Positions 11,566-22,433 of a stretch of 64,000 nucleotides of DNA are shown piece after piece. This DNA comes from Chromera velia (taxonomy: Eukaryota; Sar; Chromeraceae): the NCBI GenBank assembly GCA_018398765.1, contig JAHBMJ010000310.1:1-64000 (forward strand). Direction: 5' to 3'. Every line of letters starts with the position of its first letter. Position 1 is the stretch's first letter. The notes beneath the pieces are model-generated. The model saw nothing but the letters and a program-made list of their open reading frames with translations. It was not told the origin of the DNA and did no database searches. The translations under genes were made by a program, and so were the position numbers.

Positions 11566-13001
11566 TCAGACTAGCTTTGAGAATGTATCAAGATTCAAGC
11601 TTCTCAGCTTGGCACTGAGCTGAGCTTGCCAATGCCTCTGAGAGCTATCTAAGCCTATCTTAATTATTGATCATGATAGTATAGTTTATTTTATAATAGA
11701 GTGATATAGAGTGTAGTAAAACAAAAACTTTTGAAGGAAGTTATGTATGTTATCATATTCAAACTTGAATTCAATAATTAAAAAATTGAAGAATGCTAAT
11801 GACATATTACTGTAATATTAAATTGATGTTCCTTCAAATGAATATAAACCCGGTCAGTAAGTTTGTAATGACCCTAGGTAATGACCTAAACATTACTACT
11901 ACGTGACTAATTTAAATTGTTTGACTAGTTGTTTGATGACTTATTTAAGCCTTTGATGATTTAAGCAGATTGGCAAGCAAAATGACTTCTACTTTTACTC
12001 ACCTTAAAATTTCAGTTCTTCATTCAAATTGGTGACATCATGAAGAGAGGACAATTCATTGATCGATTCGTCGCAGATTGTCCAGAATCGATGGAAAGAG
12101 AAGAAACAGCCAGACCGGACTTAAACAAACTGCCTGTCAGACCATTAGAAAGCAGGTTTTTTATTTCTGCTGTCACCTCCTTGCTTTTGTCTGCCCTCCT
12201 ATCTCTCCTTGCATCTTGGGTGATCAATTTGTTTGGGATCTGCAAGGACGTCGGGCCCTCAGGTTGCAAAAAAGAAACAGTTCTACCAGAACCTCCACAC
12301 ATCCTTCGCCGCCTTGAACCCTCTTCAAAGTCATTGGAAGTTCTCCTCCTCTCCTCTCCTCTCCTCTTTTCTCTTCTGCCCCATGTCTTTAATGCACTTC
12401 AACGTCAAGGAGGTCAGACATGCAGGCAAACGTAAAGACAGACCCAGGAGAGGAGAGAGGGAATGGAGCGGAGAAACCGGGGATGGAGGGAGAGGAAAAA
12501 AGAGAAAGAGCTCGCAGCTGCTCGATGTGCTTGTCGTACAGTCGATGGATGGATGGATGACCTTAATTGTGTGGGGTCTTTGAGTGTAGATGAGAGGAAC
12601 AATTTGGGAATTAATTCTGCTCTTTTTCCGTACGTTTCCTCCTCTGCACACACGCCTTTTCCTTCCCCATCTTGTTCTTCCTTCCATCCTTCCATTGCCC
12701 TCTCTTGATTTGTGACTGGTGACTGCGTACATGGATAGATCCGAGTGCGTGTCTGACGGAACTCGATTGGTGATTCTCCGGTTGTTGAACTGCTTTTTCT
12801 TTTTTTTTTTTTTCTTTTTTTCAATTTGACCCCAACACCCTTCCCCTTGTGACCCTCATTCAAGAAAACTTGCACCAGAACCTGCACTGTGTGTTGCTAC
12901 TCCTCTTCTAACCCTCTGAGCTAGTGAGCGTCCGTCAGTCAGTCAGACCGAATGAATGAAGAAATGAACGGATGATCTACTTCCTGAGCCTAGCTCGTCA
13001 A
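11566..13001. other. Intergenic, AT-rich then mixed
   Basis: 11566-12020 is AT-rich with no coding frame. A 131-codon open frame on the plus strand (12040-12435) has a hydrophobic stretch but no start context, homology or splice support, so it is not called. 12345-12370 is a CTCCT-type run, 12540-12560 a (GGAT)n run, and 12795-12822 a poly-T tract. Confidence 0.4.
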
Positions 13002-14609
13002 TCAGCGAAGAGTGATGGACTCGTTATCAGAGAACACACCTCCTCCCAACTTGTCTCCACTTTCCTCTTCTCCCCCTCCCCCAAGACCCCACGCATCACT
13101 CACTTCTCCTGCAGCTTCCTCCCCCTCCCCCTCTTCCCCTTCCTCCTCCTCATTCTCTTCTTCCTCCGCCTTCCCCCCCTCATCTTCATCGGGAGGTGCG
13201 AACACACCCCCAAACGCCTTCTCGGCCACTTCGGAGACGTCCCCTGCCCGGGGCTTATCCTCCTTTCCCCCCTCCTCCTCAGGGGCAGCTATCACATCCA
13301 GGAACCCCAGATCGTCTCCCCCCCAGTCATCTGCCGAAGTGCCGTTGTACCCATCCTCCACCAACTCCCCTCCAGCGTCTTGCTCGGAACACGCCACCAG
13401 ACCCCCCACTTTGGCTAGAAATCGGCTCTTCTTCGCAATCTCTGCAGCCTCAGCGGTCTCGTTCTCTTCCAACCCCTCAAGGAGAATCAAAGACAGCGCG
13501 ACCTCCAGACACGCTGCCACCTTCTTCTCCTCCTCCGACACCTGACGCCCCCCCCGGGTTCTTCTAGGCGAAGTGCGGCGGCGCGGGCTTGTTTGGGGGC
13601 TCCTGCCTAGGTACGGCGAGGACGTTTCGGGGTCTGGGCGCATCTCCAGGTACAGCTGTCTGTCTCCCATCTGACCCCCCGACTTCGCACGGATGCGCAG
13701 ACGGTCGGCAACCCGGTCATATGCTCCCCTGAAGAGCACCTGCAGTTTGATGTGTGCAGTTCGGGACAGGGTCAGCACGATAGCGCCTCGTGCCGCCATG
13801 AGGGGGGGTGTTGCCCTGGCACTGTCTCTCCTTGCAAACTCCCTGGGTCTCTCCATTCTGATCACAGAGAGATCCTCAGCAGCAATCAAAAGCTGGCCTG
13901 TCTCGGTGTCGCATGTCATCTCGACGGCATACGTACGTCCGTCGTTGAGAACCCTTTCGTCTACAAACACGCGCACCTTCCCCTTTGGCATGGGGGCAAG
14001 ACGCCTAGGTCGCTTGCTGGGAAGGGTCCCCCCAGGTCCAAACTTTTCTCCTTCCCCTAGAAGGTCTAGACCCCCCCCTGTGGTGTGTCTGTGGGTGTTG
14101 GGGGGGAGGCTGCGGAATCGAAATCTTTCGGGGCGGTCGACTTCATCCGGGGCCCTGAGGGTGACTGGCTGTGTGCAGAGGTTGCATAGGAAGTTGGAAT
14201 TCTCCCTTGCACTCTTGCCCCAATCTTCGTGACTGTATACAGAGGTGACCTGTTGCAAACGTCCGAGGATCTCTTTGTTCTCTCTCAACCTTTGGGCTTC
14301 TGAACTTTTGCGGTCGGGTCTTTCTCCTACCCTGGGGGATGGGAGGACTTTGGAGAGAGTCGGCAGTGCTTTGACATCTTCCATTCTTTGCCATAAAAGT
14401 CTGTTTAGTCTCTCAATCTCTGCCTGCCTCTCCTCTCGAAGACGATCTCTCTTTCCGTTGCTCTTCAGAACAGAAAGGCCGAGCGTGCGGGGGGTTCCCG
14501 TGTCGAGAGAGGGCTCTATTGTCTTCAGACGCTCTCGGTGACTGTGCAAAGACCGCTCGCGTGCGCGGTCCGCACAGATTTTGTTTCCTTCCAGGATGGT
14601 TCGAAACAT
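13002..14609 (-). CDS. CFAP97/Hemingway-like protein, 535 aa
   Basis: A single open exon from ATG 14609 to TGA 13002. Residues 1-130 fit the KIAA1430/CFAP97 (Hemingway) pattern: a basic helix (RERSLHSHRERLKTIEPSLD), an AEIERLNRLLWQRMEDV segment, and LRENKEILGRLQQV with a nearby Tyr and Trp. In animals this family is ciliary or flagellar. Residues about 200-330 hold a beta-rich region of unknown type containing VRVFVDERVLNDGRTYAVEM, conceivably a second small domain. The last 120 residues are acidic, with Glu runs and Gly-rich patches, and look disordered. A CAG at the -7 position could also be an acceptor from an upstream exon, so the N-terminus is probable rather than certain. Confidence 0.7.
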   Translation of the reverse strand: MFRTILEGNKICADRARERSLHSHRERLKTIEPSLDTGTPRTLGLSVLKSNGKRDRLREERQAEIERLNRLLWQRMEDVKALPTLSKVLPSPRVGERPDRKSSEAQRLRENKEILGRLQQVTSVYSHEDWGKSARENSNFLCNLCTQPVTLRAPDEVDRPERFRFRSLPPNTHRHTTGGGLDLLGEGEKFGPGGTLPSKRPRRLAPMPKGKVRVFVDERVLNDGRTYAVEMTCDTETGQLLIAAEDLSVIRMERPREFARRDSARATPPLMAARGAIVLTLSRTAHIKLQVLFRGAYDRVADRLRIRAKSGGQMGDRQLYLEMRPDPETSSPYLGRSPQTSPRRRTSPRRTRGGRQVSEEEKKVAACLEVALSLILLEGLEENETAEAAEIAKKSRFLAKVGGLVACSEQDAGGELVEDGYNGTSADDWGGDDLGFLDVIAAPEEEGGKEDKPRAGDVSEVAEKAFGGVFAPPDEDEGGKAEEEENEEEEGEEGEGEEAAGEVSDAWGLGGGGEEESGDKLGGGVFSDNESITLR

Positions 14610-14936
14610 CCTGGCTGCAACGATTGGAGGGACACTTGAGGAAGGTCAGTCAGAATGAGCGACGACACAACAGGGAAAGAACTTTTCAACAAGATCTTCG
14701 ACGGCCAATGCAGCCCTCTGGATCTCCGTCGGTCAATTGGCTCTTGGGACTTCACCCTTTCTTTCTGTCTCTGTTCTACCCACTACCAAAATGAAACCGA
14801 CTCAGACATCGCACTTCCGCAGTAAGACGCGACCTCGAAGCTTCAGCCGAGCACCGCACTGTATGATGCATGGGGACTTCAAATCACATCTGTATCTGAG
14901 ATTTTTTTAAAAAAAATTATCGTTAAAAAAAATCCG
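14610..14936. other. 5' flank of CFAP97-like gene
   Basis: No gene seen. It ends in a poly-T/poly-A patch (14902-14932) immediately left of the first A repeat unit. Confidence 0.4.
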
Positions 14937-15473
14937 TCCCCTGTGCATTGATTTGTACCGACTTTTTATTTACTGGTGCCTACAGCAATGAATAAATCTG
15001 TCTGAATTCCTAAAATTGCTAGCAACGTCAACCTACCTATGCCTTTCCTTTCTGCACTTCTGACGGGAGTCTCTACTTCCCACACGCACTCCGAAAGGCC
15101 TCTTTCTTAGAGAAAAAGCCCAAAGAAAGGGCCAAAAGCAAACCGTTGTTCTGTTCCTCCCTGCTTCCAGATAAAGCAACACATGAAAAAAAGTGCCCGA
15201 AAAGGCTGTGCTTCCCTGATCTAACCGTCAGGATTCATTCGGAAAAATATGGAGACTACAGAACAACACAGCTTTCATTATCTTTCATTGAATGATTCCC
15301 TCAAAATCTTCTCTCTGTGCTGTCTAAGAAGCAATCGGAGGACTCTTCTTTCCGTATATATTCATGCATGCACTATCTTCCCTGTCTCGCCATATGCGTA
15401 GACGGCGCTATGCCTAAACATGCATACCGGGACCACCTTCAAAAACTCGGTACAAATCAATGCCCGGAGGATC
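14937..15473. repeat. Repeat unit A, copy 1
   Basis: A 537-bp unit with a second copy at 17324-17730 plus 19204-19319, about 95% alike by eye. Landmarks shared by both are GCATTGATTTGTACC at the start, GCAATCGGAGGACTCTTC in the middle and GGTACAAATCAATGCCCGG at the end. No coding frame is conserved between copies. Confidence 0.9.
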
Positions 15474-16067
15474 AGCACCAAAAATCTTTAAACTCGATTT
15501 TCTCAAAACGACCCTTTTTTTCTTTAGACGTTCTGTACAAGGGAACGCGACCGATTAGCCACCCAGCTGGCCCAACAGGTAGGTGACTTGGACTAGAACT
15601 TGGACTTACTCTCTCTCTCCTTCCCTTATCTCCTTCCTCTTACTTTCTATTCTCACACAGCAGTCATTTTGGGACACCCCCCCATTTTTCACTGACTTAT
15701 GCACATCTAGTGCTCTTTTTTGAAGTCTGTCGCCCTGGTTCCCCAGCACCCCTCCCCCCGGCATCTTTTTTATCTTTCATCCCTCTCATAATCCATACCC
15801 CTCACTTTGCCTCTCTCTCGCCTTTCATGAATTCATACATTCACATCATATTCACACTCAAAAAAAGTGTACCTGGGTTCCCCTCAGCAGACCTAGTCCC
15901 TTCATGAAGCACAGTTTGCAGCTGCACATAGACAGAAAGACAGAAAGAGAGACAACAAGAGAGGGAAAGGGGTATAAGAGAAGGAGACAAAGAACACTTA
16001 CACTTACGTTTACACACATACATACATACACATACACACATACACACACACACACATACACACACAC

Positions 16068-16113
<46 letters not shown>

Positions 16114-16448
16114 ACACACACACACATACACATATACATACACATATACATACACACACACACACACACACATACACACACACACACGCATATACACACA
16201 GACAGAGGTATGCTTCTGCCCCATCGCAACTACTCATTTGAAGATACACGTACACCTATATGGCCCACACAGAGGGATGAAAGGAAAACTGAGGCTAAAA
16301 ATAGACCTAAAATTCGAAAGAACTGACTTTTAGAGTCACTCCTGACACAGCCACGGGCAAAAGTCCTCTGCCCACTGGAGGTATCCAATTGACGTCAAAC
16401 ACCTGCATTCAAGAAAAAAACAGGGATGAAGATGCAAAGGTGCCCATC
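15474..16448. repeat. Repeat unit B, copy 1
   Basis: A 975-bp unit beginning GCACCAAAAATCTTTAAACT and ending GGTGCCCATC. It contains a pyrimidine-rich stretch, a CAGCACCCCTCCCC segment and a (CA)n tract (16013-16198). It is tandem with copy 2; the copies differ mainly in length of the CA tract and by scattered substitutions. Confidence 0.9.
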
Positions 16449-17013
16449 GGCACCAAAAATCTTTAAACTCGATTTTCTGAAAACGACCTTTTTTTTCTTT
16501 AGACATTCTGTACAAGGGAATGTGACCGATTGGCTAGCCAGCTGGCCTAACAGGCAAGTGACTTGCTAATGGACTTACTCTCTCTCTCTTTCCCTTGTCT
16601 CCTTCCTCTTGTTTTCTGTTCTCACACAGCAGTCATTTTGGGATACCCCCCCATTTTTCACTGACTTGTGCACATCTAGTGCTCTTTTCTGAAGTCTGTT
16701 GCCCTGGTTCCCCAGCACCCCTCCCCCTGGCATCTTTCTTATCTTTCATCCCTCTCACAAACCATACCCCTCACTTTGCCTCTCTCGCGTCTTTCATGAA
16801 TTCATACATTCATATCACATTCATACTTGAAAAAAGTGTACCTGAGCTCCCCTCAGCAGACTCAGTCCCTTCATGAAGCGCAGTCTGCAGGTGCACACAG
16901 ATCAAAAGACAGAAAGAGAGACAACAAGAGAGGAAAGGGGGTATGAGAGAAGGAGATAAAGAACACTTACACTTACACTTACGCTTACACACACACATAC
17001 ATACACAGACACA

Positions 17014-17062
<49 letters not shown>

Positions 17063-17323
17063 GCATATACACACAGACAGAGGTATGCTTCTGCCCGATC
17101 GCAACTACCCATTCGAGGACATACGTGCACCTATACGGCCCACACAGAGGGATGAAGGGAAAACTAAGGCCAAAAATGGACCTAAAATTTGAAAGAACTG
17201 ACTTTTAGAGTCACTCCTGGCACAGCCGCGGGCAAAGGTCCTCTGCCCACTGGAGATGTCCAATTAACGTCAAACACCTGCATTCAAGAAAAAAACAGGG
17301 ATGAAGATGCAAGGGTGCCCATC
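16449..17323. repeat. Repeat unit B, copy 2
   Basis: An 875-bp direct tandem copy of the preceding unit, with a shorter (CA)n tract (16987-17075). Its right end joins unit A copy 2 without extra sequence. Confidence 0.9.
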
Positions 17324-17730
17324 CCCTGGGCATTGATTTGTACCAACTTTTTATTTACTGGTGCCTACAGCAATGAATAAATCTGTCTGAATTCCTAAAA
17401 TTGCTAGCAACGTCAACCTATCTATACCTTTCCTTTCTGCACTTCTGACGGGAGTCTCTACTTCCCATATACACTCCGAAAGGCCTCTTTCTTAGAGAAA
17501 AAGACCAAACAAAGGGCTAAAGCAAACCGTTGTTCTGTTTCCCCCTGCTTCCAGATAAAGCAACACATAAAAAAAAGTGCCCGAAAAGGCTGTGCTTCCC
17601 TGATCTAACCGTCAGGATTCATTCGGAAAAATATGGAGACTATAGAATAACACAGCTTTTATTGAATGATTCACTCAAAATTTTCTCTCTGTGCTGTTTA
17701 AGAAGCAATCGGAGGACTCTTCTTTCCGTA
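17324..17730. repeat. Repeat unit A, copy 2 (left part)
   Basis: Matches 14941-15352 closely, then breaks at TTTCCGTA where the LINE fragment is inserted. The remainder resumes at 19204. Confidence 0.9.
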
Positions 17731-19170
17731 TGATGATCTCTGTTTCCTTGCTCATTCCGTCTCAGATCTGCAAAAAAAGTTCTCAGCCTTGGAAAGGTAT
17801 TGTAAGGAATGAGGATTGACTATGAAATTAAAGAAAACGAAAATCTTGCGTCTGTCTGCCTTAGCTCTGGGGCAGTCTGCAGGTAGAGTCATGTATGGTG
17901 GGACGGAAGTTGAATGGACATCCCAATACAAATATCTGGGGTGTGTTTTCTTTGAAGGGGGGTGCTTGAACAAGACAATTGAGTCCCGTATTGCTTCTGC
18001 TTCGCAGGCTCTGGGAGGGGTAATTGGATTGATTGCGAGCATGGGCCCGCTCAGCATTGACGTACAGGTAACAGTTTTTAGAGCCTGCTGGACCCCCGTA
18101 GTGCTCTACTGCCTTAAATATCTGCCAGTACGGGATGCAGACCTGCTCGCTCTTGATGCTTTGCAGCTTTAGTTTGCCCGTTGGTGTGGTCATTTGTCTG
18201 CTCGCAGCCTCCGCCTGCCATTTCTTTGCATCCTTAGTCTTCTTCCCTGCAAAGCCCTTCTCTGCTCCCGCGTAGCTGACTGGTGGCACTCTCTTTCCAT
18301 CACAACACACACTATTCCTGCAGCCATGTTGTATACCTGGAAGAATAACTGCTGCCAACAATTCATGAGATCTATAGACAAGCTGCTTTGTTGGGCTGAT
18401 TTGATTTCTGTCTGCTCGCTGAGGGTCGAGCCCGATCTGTCTTCCCAATGCGGGCAGAATGGTCGTAGGACACAAGGCACCGGCTCACTTTTCTTCAAGG
18501 GTAAGGTGAGACAGACAGTTGCAAAAGAATGCATGAAGGCTTCTGAGGATGATGGACAATCTTCCTCTCACTTCCCCTTCCTTGCTAGACTCACCCCTCT
18601 GCAGCGCGACTTCCCGTCCTCCCGCCATATGTTTGTCTTCCTCCTGTGCAGCAAGTCATCCTCCGGTGTTCTTTCCATCTTTACCCTTCCCCGTTTTGCC
18701 CTGTCGGTTACGGATGGCTCGATCTTTTCTTTTTTGCACATGCTAACATATAACCCGATGGGTAGGCAAGGTGGGCTGCCTGTTGGTTGCTTTGATAGAA
18801 AGCTGTGCACCTATGAAGCCTACTGCCGGTGTGTAAATGATTTTATTCATCGGCTCTCTGTCTGCCCCCGATGGACTGCCGAACAAGGCTTTTTACAGTG
18901 GTTGGCATTAATTCAATCAGACTGCTTCACTCGTTGTGACTCACCTTTTGCATCCGCCTCCTTTTCTGATCTGGGGGTTCGCAAGTTCATTACATTACTC
19001 TTGTGCTCTCAACGCTCTCTCCTCTTTATGATTTCTTGCCATATTGTAGTAAATGATTGATTAGATTAAGTTCGAATAACTGTCGTCCACTTAGCTTGCA
19101 GCTGGCATAATTGAACAGACCCATGCATGTATGCGCCGCCCGGGAGTTCTAACTCCACCTAGGGTTTAGC

Positions 19171-19203
<33 letters not shown>
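17731..19203 (+). mobile_element. 5'-truncated non-LTR retrotransposon (LINE) inserted in unit A
   Basis: A 1473-bp insertion whose two sides rejoin to restore unit A, as seen by comparison with 15353-15473. It starts inside the reverse-transcriptase YxDD box, runs through the RT thumb and C-terminal region, has a 3' untranslated part (19061-19170) and ends in an (ATCA)n tail (19171-19203). Tail type and 5' truncation are typical of LINE retrotransposition. A target duplication of only about 3 bp (GTA) is visible, so its exact edges are uncertain. Confidence 0.85.
17732..19060 (+). pseudogene. LINE reverse transcriptase fragment with two in-frame stops
   Basis: One reading frame runs from 17732 to the TGA at 19058. 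It begins Asp-Asp-Leu-Cys (the catalytic DD of the RT YxDD box) and continues to KKTKILRLS and QYKYLGCVFF, the usual post-catalytic LINE motifs, followed by a Cys/Trp-containing C-terminal region. It is broken by TGA at about 17807, where related elements usually have Trp, and TAG at 18170, where Gln (CAG) is likely. The element lacks the endonuclease and the N-terminal RT, so it is a dead 5'-truncated copy. A standard code is used by the neighbouring genes, so the TGA is read as a mutation. Confidence 0.8.
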
Positions 19204-19319
19204 GTATTCATGCATGCACTATCTTCCCTGTCTCGCCATGTGCGTAGACGGCGCTATGCCTGAATATGCATACCGGAACCACTTTCAAAAAGTCGGTACA
19301 AATCAATGCCCGGGGGATC
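19204..19319. repeat. Repeat unit A, copy 2 (right part)
   Basis: Resumes with GTATTCATGCATGCACTATC and matches 15359-15473 to the end of unit A. Confidence 0.9.
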
Positions 19320-20188
19320 TGTCCATCTGTATATTAGAAATCATATGAAGGCGCAGCGCGCGCCTTCAATTTGGTCAAGGGTCCAACGGCGGCCCGGATT
19401 GAATCAGAGTCTAGTTGATTGGGCTCCGTCAGTCTTAATTTCAGTTCTAATCGATCCCTGAGTTTGGTGCAACGGGTCTTTCCATGCGTAGCTTAGCCTG
19501 ACAGCACGTTGGCATTTCAGGGCTTCGGCCCGGGCTTTTATACATATAATGGGATGTTAATATTTGTGTTTTAAGCGGGTCTTTGCATCTTAATTTTATC
19601 TGAAATCGGGAGTCCCTAGCAGTACCTAGCAGTCCCACATCACAGCGGGGAGCATCTAAGATTTATCGTACGCCAAGACGAAACAAGATGACATACGTTC
19701 GAAATTACCCCCAATATGGGCTCAAAAGTTGGTAACCCCACATAACGAAACATTTTAGGTCATGGCTTTATCACCTCGAATGTTAGTGGTCATTACACTG
19801 ATTGTATGTATGATGGTACATGATGGTCTTAACTACTAGCTTAACCAGTAAGTGTATATAAAATAAATCAAAAAATATAATTTTGCTACACAGTTTAACA
19901 TAGTCCGCACTGTTTGCATCTATATACATTGAAAACAAAAAAAACTGAATCAATTTCAAATAATTTTAATTCATATTTATATATATTTATATTTGTAAAC
20001 TCTCTAAAACTGTAGACGAACCGTTTATACGTATAATAAAAAAAATTAATATAGAGCGAGCAGAATTAAAAACTGAGAATTCTCTCAATCACTTTCAAAA
20101 TTTAAAAAATGCTTCTCAGCGTTTTCACTTTTGAAACATGAATCATACAGGCAGACTTTAATATATAGACAGATGTTTCGATTCATTC
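19320..20188. other. Intergenic, AT-rich
   Basis: No supported gene. A small GC hairpin (AAGGCGCAGCGCGCGCCTT) lies at 19347-19365. The stretch after 19800 is very AT-rich and borders the 3' end of the ankyrin gene. Confidence 0.5.
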
Positions 20189-22344
20189 TCACGAGGTCCG
20201 TCCTCGCCCCCTTTCACCTTGATCCCATCTCCGATCTTTCAGATCGATCACTTTAGAGATCTTCCGGTTTGCAATACGCGCGTTTTGCCCCCTGTAAACA
20301 GCTTCGCCTTGAGAAGATGCAAGAAAGGGTCTGCAGGCCTTTCGAATTGCCATCTCGTCTCTCTCTGCACTGAACAGGTCCATCAGAAGAAGCCTTGATG
20401 GATGCGCAAACGCACTCAGAGACTTCGGAGTAGAATCCAGAGCGAGGCGCTCCTTCTTGTCTTCGACGCTTAGCAGTTCTCGCAGCACCCGCACGCGTTC
20501 CTCGGAGGAGGAGTGGGTCCTCTCCCCTGCGTCATCGCTGTCCTCACTCCTCTCGCTCCCTTCTTTCTCTTCTGAGGCAGACACGATGAACGGACACGCG
20601 AACAACGTCGCAATGCACAGAGTATGCCCACGAGCCCCTCCCTGCAGGTCCACACACAAAGGGGATCGTCGGGAAGGAAGGAAGGGAGGAAGGAAGGAAG
20701 GAGGCGGGATTACGCAAGGAAGGAAAAGATCACGTGATGATGGGCAGAACGGATTGATCATCGATGATATATTCGCTGCTGCTATACAAGACCTGACGCT
20801 CATGGGATTACAAAAAAGAATCAGCATGAACGTATGGAAGACCTGTGACATGCAGTGGTCGGGCACTCACTTCTTGAGTGTGAAACAGAAAGTTTGAAAA
20901 CAGGCAAGTAAGTTTGCTTCTACATTCATTTCCACTCACTAACCCGTGCTGCAAGATGCAGGCAGGTTTCTCCTCTGTCTTCTGACTGTGCGAGAAGAAA
21001 GGAGGCCTCCACAGGACCGCATTCACTCAGCAGAAACCGCACACAGTTGAAGGCTCCAGAGGAACACGCCGACATGAGAGGAGTCCACCCTCGTCCATCC
21101 CTCGCGTCGCTCCGTGCACCCCCGAGGCGAATGATTGTCTCGAGGCAGGACACGTGACCCGATGAAGCAGCGAAGTGGGCCGGCTGCAGTCGTGTGTGTG
21201 GCCAGTGGCAGCGAGTCGATGAATGAGTAATAGATTGAATGGAGGAAAGACAAACGCGTTTTTAGGAGCAGTCAGTCAGTCAGTCAGTCAATCAGTCAGT
21301 CAGTCAGTCAGTCAGTCAGTGAGTCAGTCAGTCAGTCAGTGAGTCAGTCAGTCAGTGAGTCAGTCAGTCAGTCAGTCAGTCAGTCAGTGAGTCAGTCAGT
21401 CAGTCAGTCAGTGAGTCAGTCAGTCAGTGAGTCAGTCAGTCAGTGAGTCAGTGAGTCAGTCAGTCAGTCAGTCAGTCAGCCTGCCAGCCAATCGACCAAT
21501 CAACAAATTAATCAATGAATCTGTCAATCAATCAGGCAGCTTGTCAGTCAAGAAAACAATCGCCACATTTGCACCTATACGCTCGCTGATGACTGATCGA
21601 CCCAAAGGACATAAAAGCACCAGAGTGAGTGTGCAGACATCAAATGACTCTCTCCATGATTCGAATAAATCTTTGGATTGATTGACTGCATAAATTCTCT
21701 CTCATGTTTCTTTCTCTGTTCTCGCCTCTAACCTGCACTTCTGGGTGTATCTCTGGGGGTCTCTTTCTTCTGAAGGAAGGAGGCTTGAGACGTTCCGACT
21801 CTCCAGACATGACCCCGAGGTATTGCACTGCACTCTCCGTCCTTCCTCCTCCTTCCTGTCCCTCTGTATCCTCTTCTTCCTCCTGCAAGGCGGTGGACCA
21901 CACCTCCACAGGGCCGCCTGCGTTGATCAGGTGCGTGAGGAGAGTCGAGTTTCCGCTTCTGCAGTCAGACACAGACAGACAGACAGACAAACAAACAGAA
22001 TGACAGACAGACAGACAGGCAGACAGACAGGCAGACAGACAGACAGACAGACAGACACACACAGACAGACAGACAGACAGACACACACACACAGACAGAC
22101 AGGCAGACAATTAATGTTGTTCCATTTCTTTCCGTCACAGAGATACACAGAGATCAAGAGAGCAAAACGCCCGAAAAAGAAAAAAGGGAAGAGCATTGAA
22201 CAGGCAGAGGAAAGGAAGGGAGAAAGCAAAAGCACTGACCGGCAGGCAAAGTGTGTGGGCAGAAGGCCTAGGGGGTTCAAGTCTTTTGGAGACGCCCGAC
22301 CTTCTCTGCACACAGAGACACATGCCAGCAAGTAGACAGTCATT

Positions 22345-22378
<34 letters not shown>

Positions 22379-22400
22379 CAGACACACACTCACTCACTCA

Positions 22401-22433
<33 letters not shown>

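Noticed and set aside
12040-12435. 131-codon plus-strand frame with hydrophobic centre
   Set aside because: No ATG context, homology or consistent splice partner; composition does not differ clearly from the flank.
13012-13567. Ser/Pro-rich plus-strand frames
   Set aside because: Antisense of the Glu/Gly-rich C-terminus of the CFAP97-like gene.
15841-16255. Cys-Val and Thr-His-rich frames
   Set aside because: Dinucleotide (CA)n/(TG)n translated in all frames. The same applies at 8538-9347 (apart from the real permease exon), 3259-3441 and 49229-49768.
18190-18534. Minus-strand frames over the LINE
   Set aside because: Antisense shadows of the RT frame, which carries the recognisable motifs on the plus strand.
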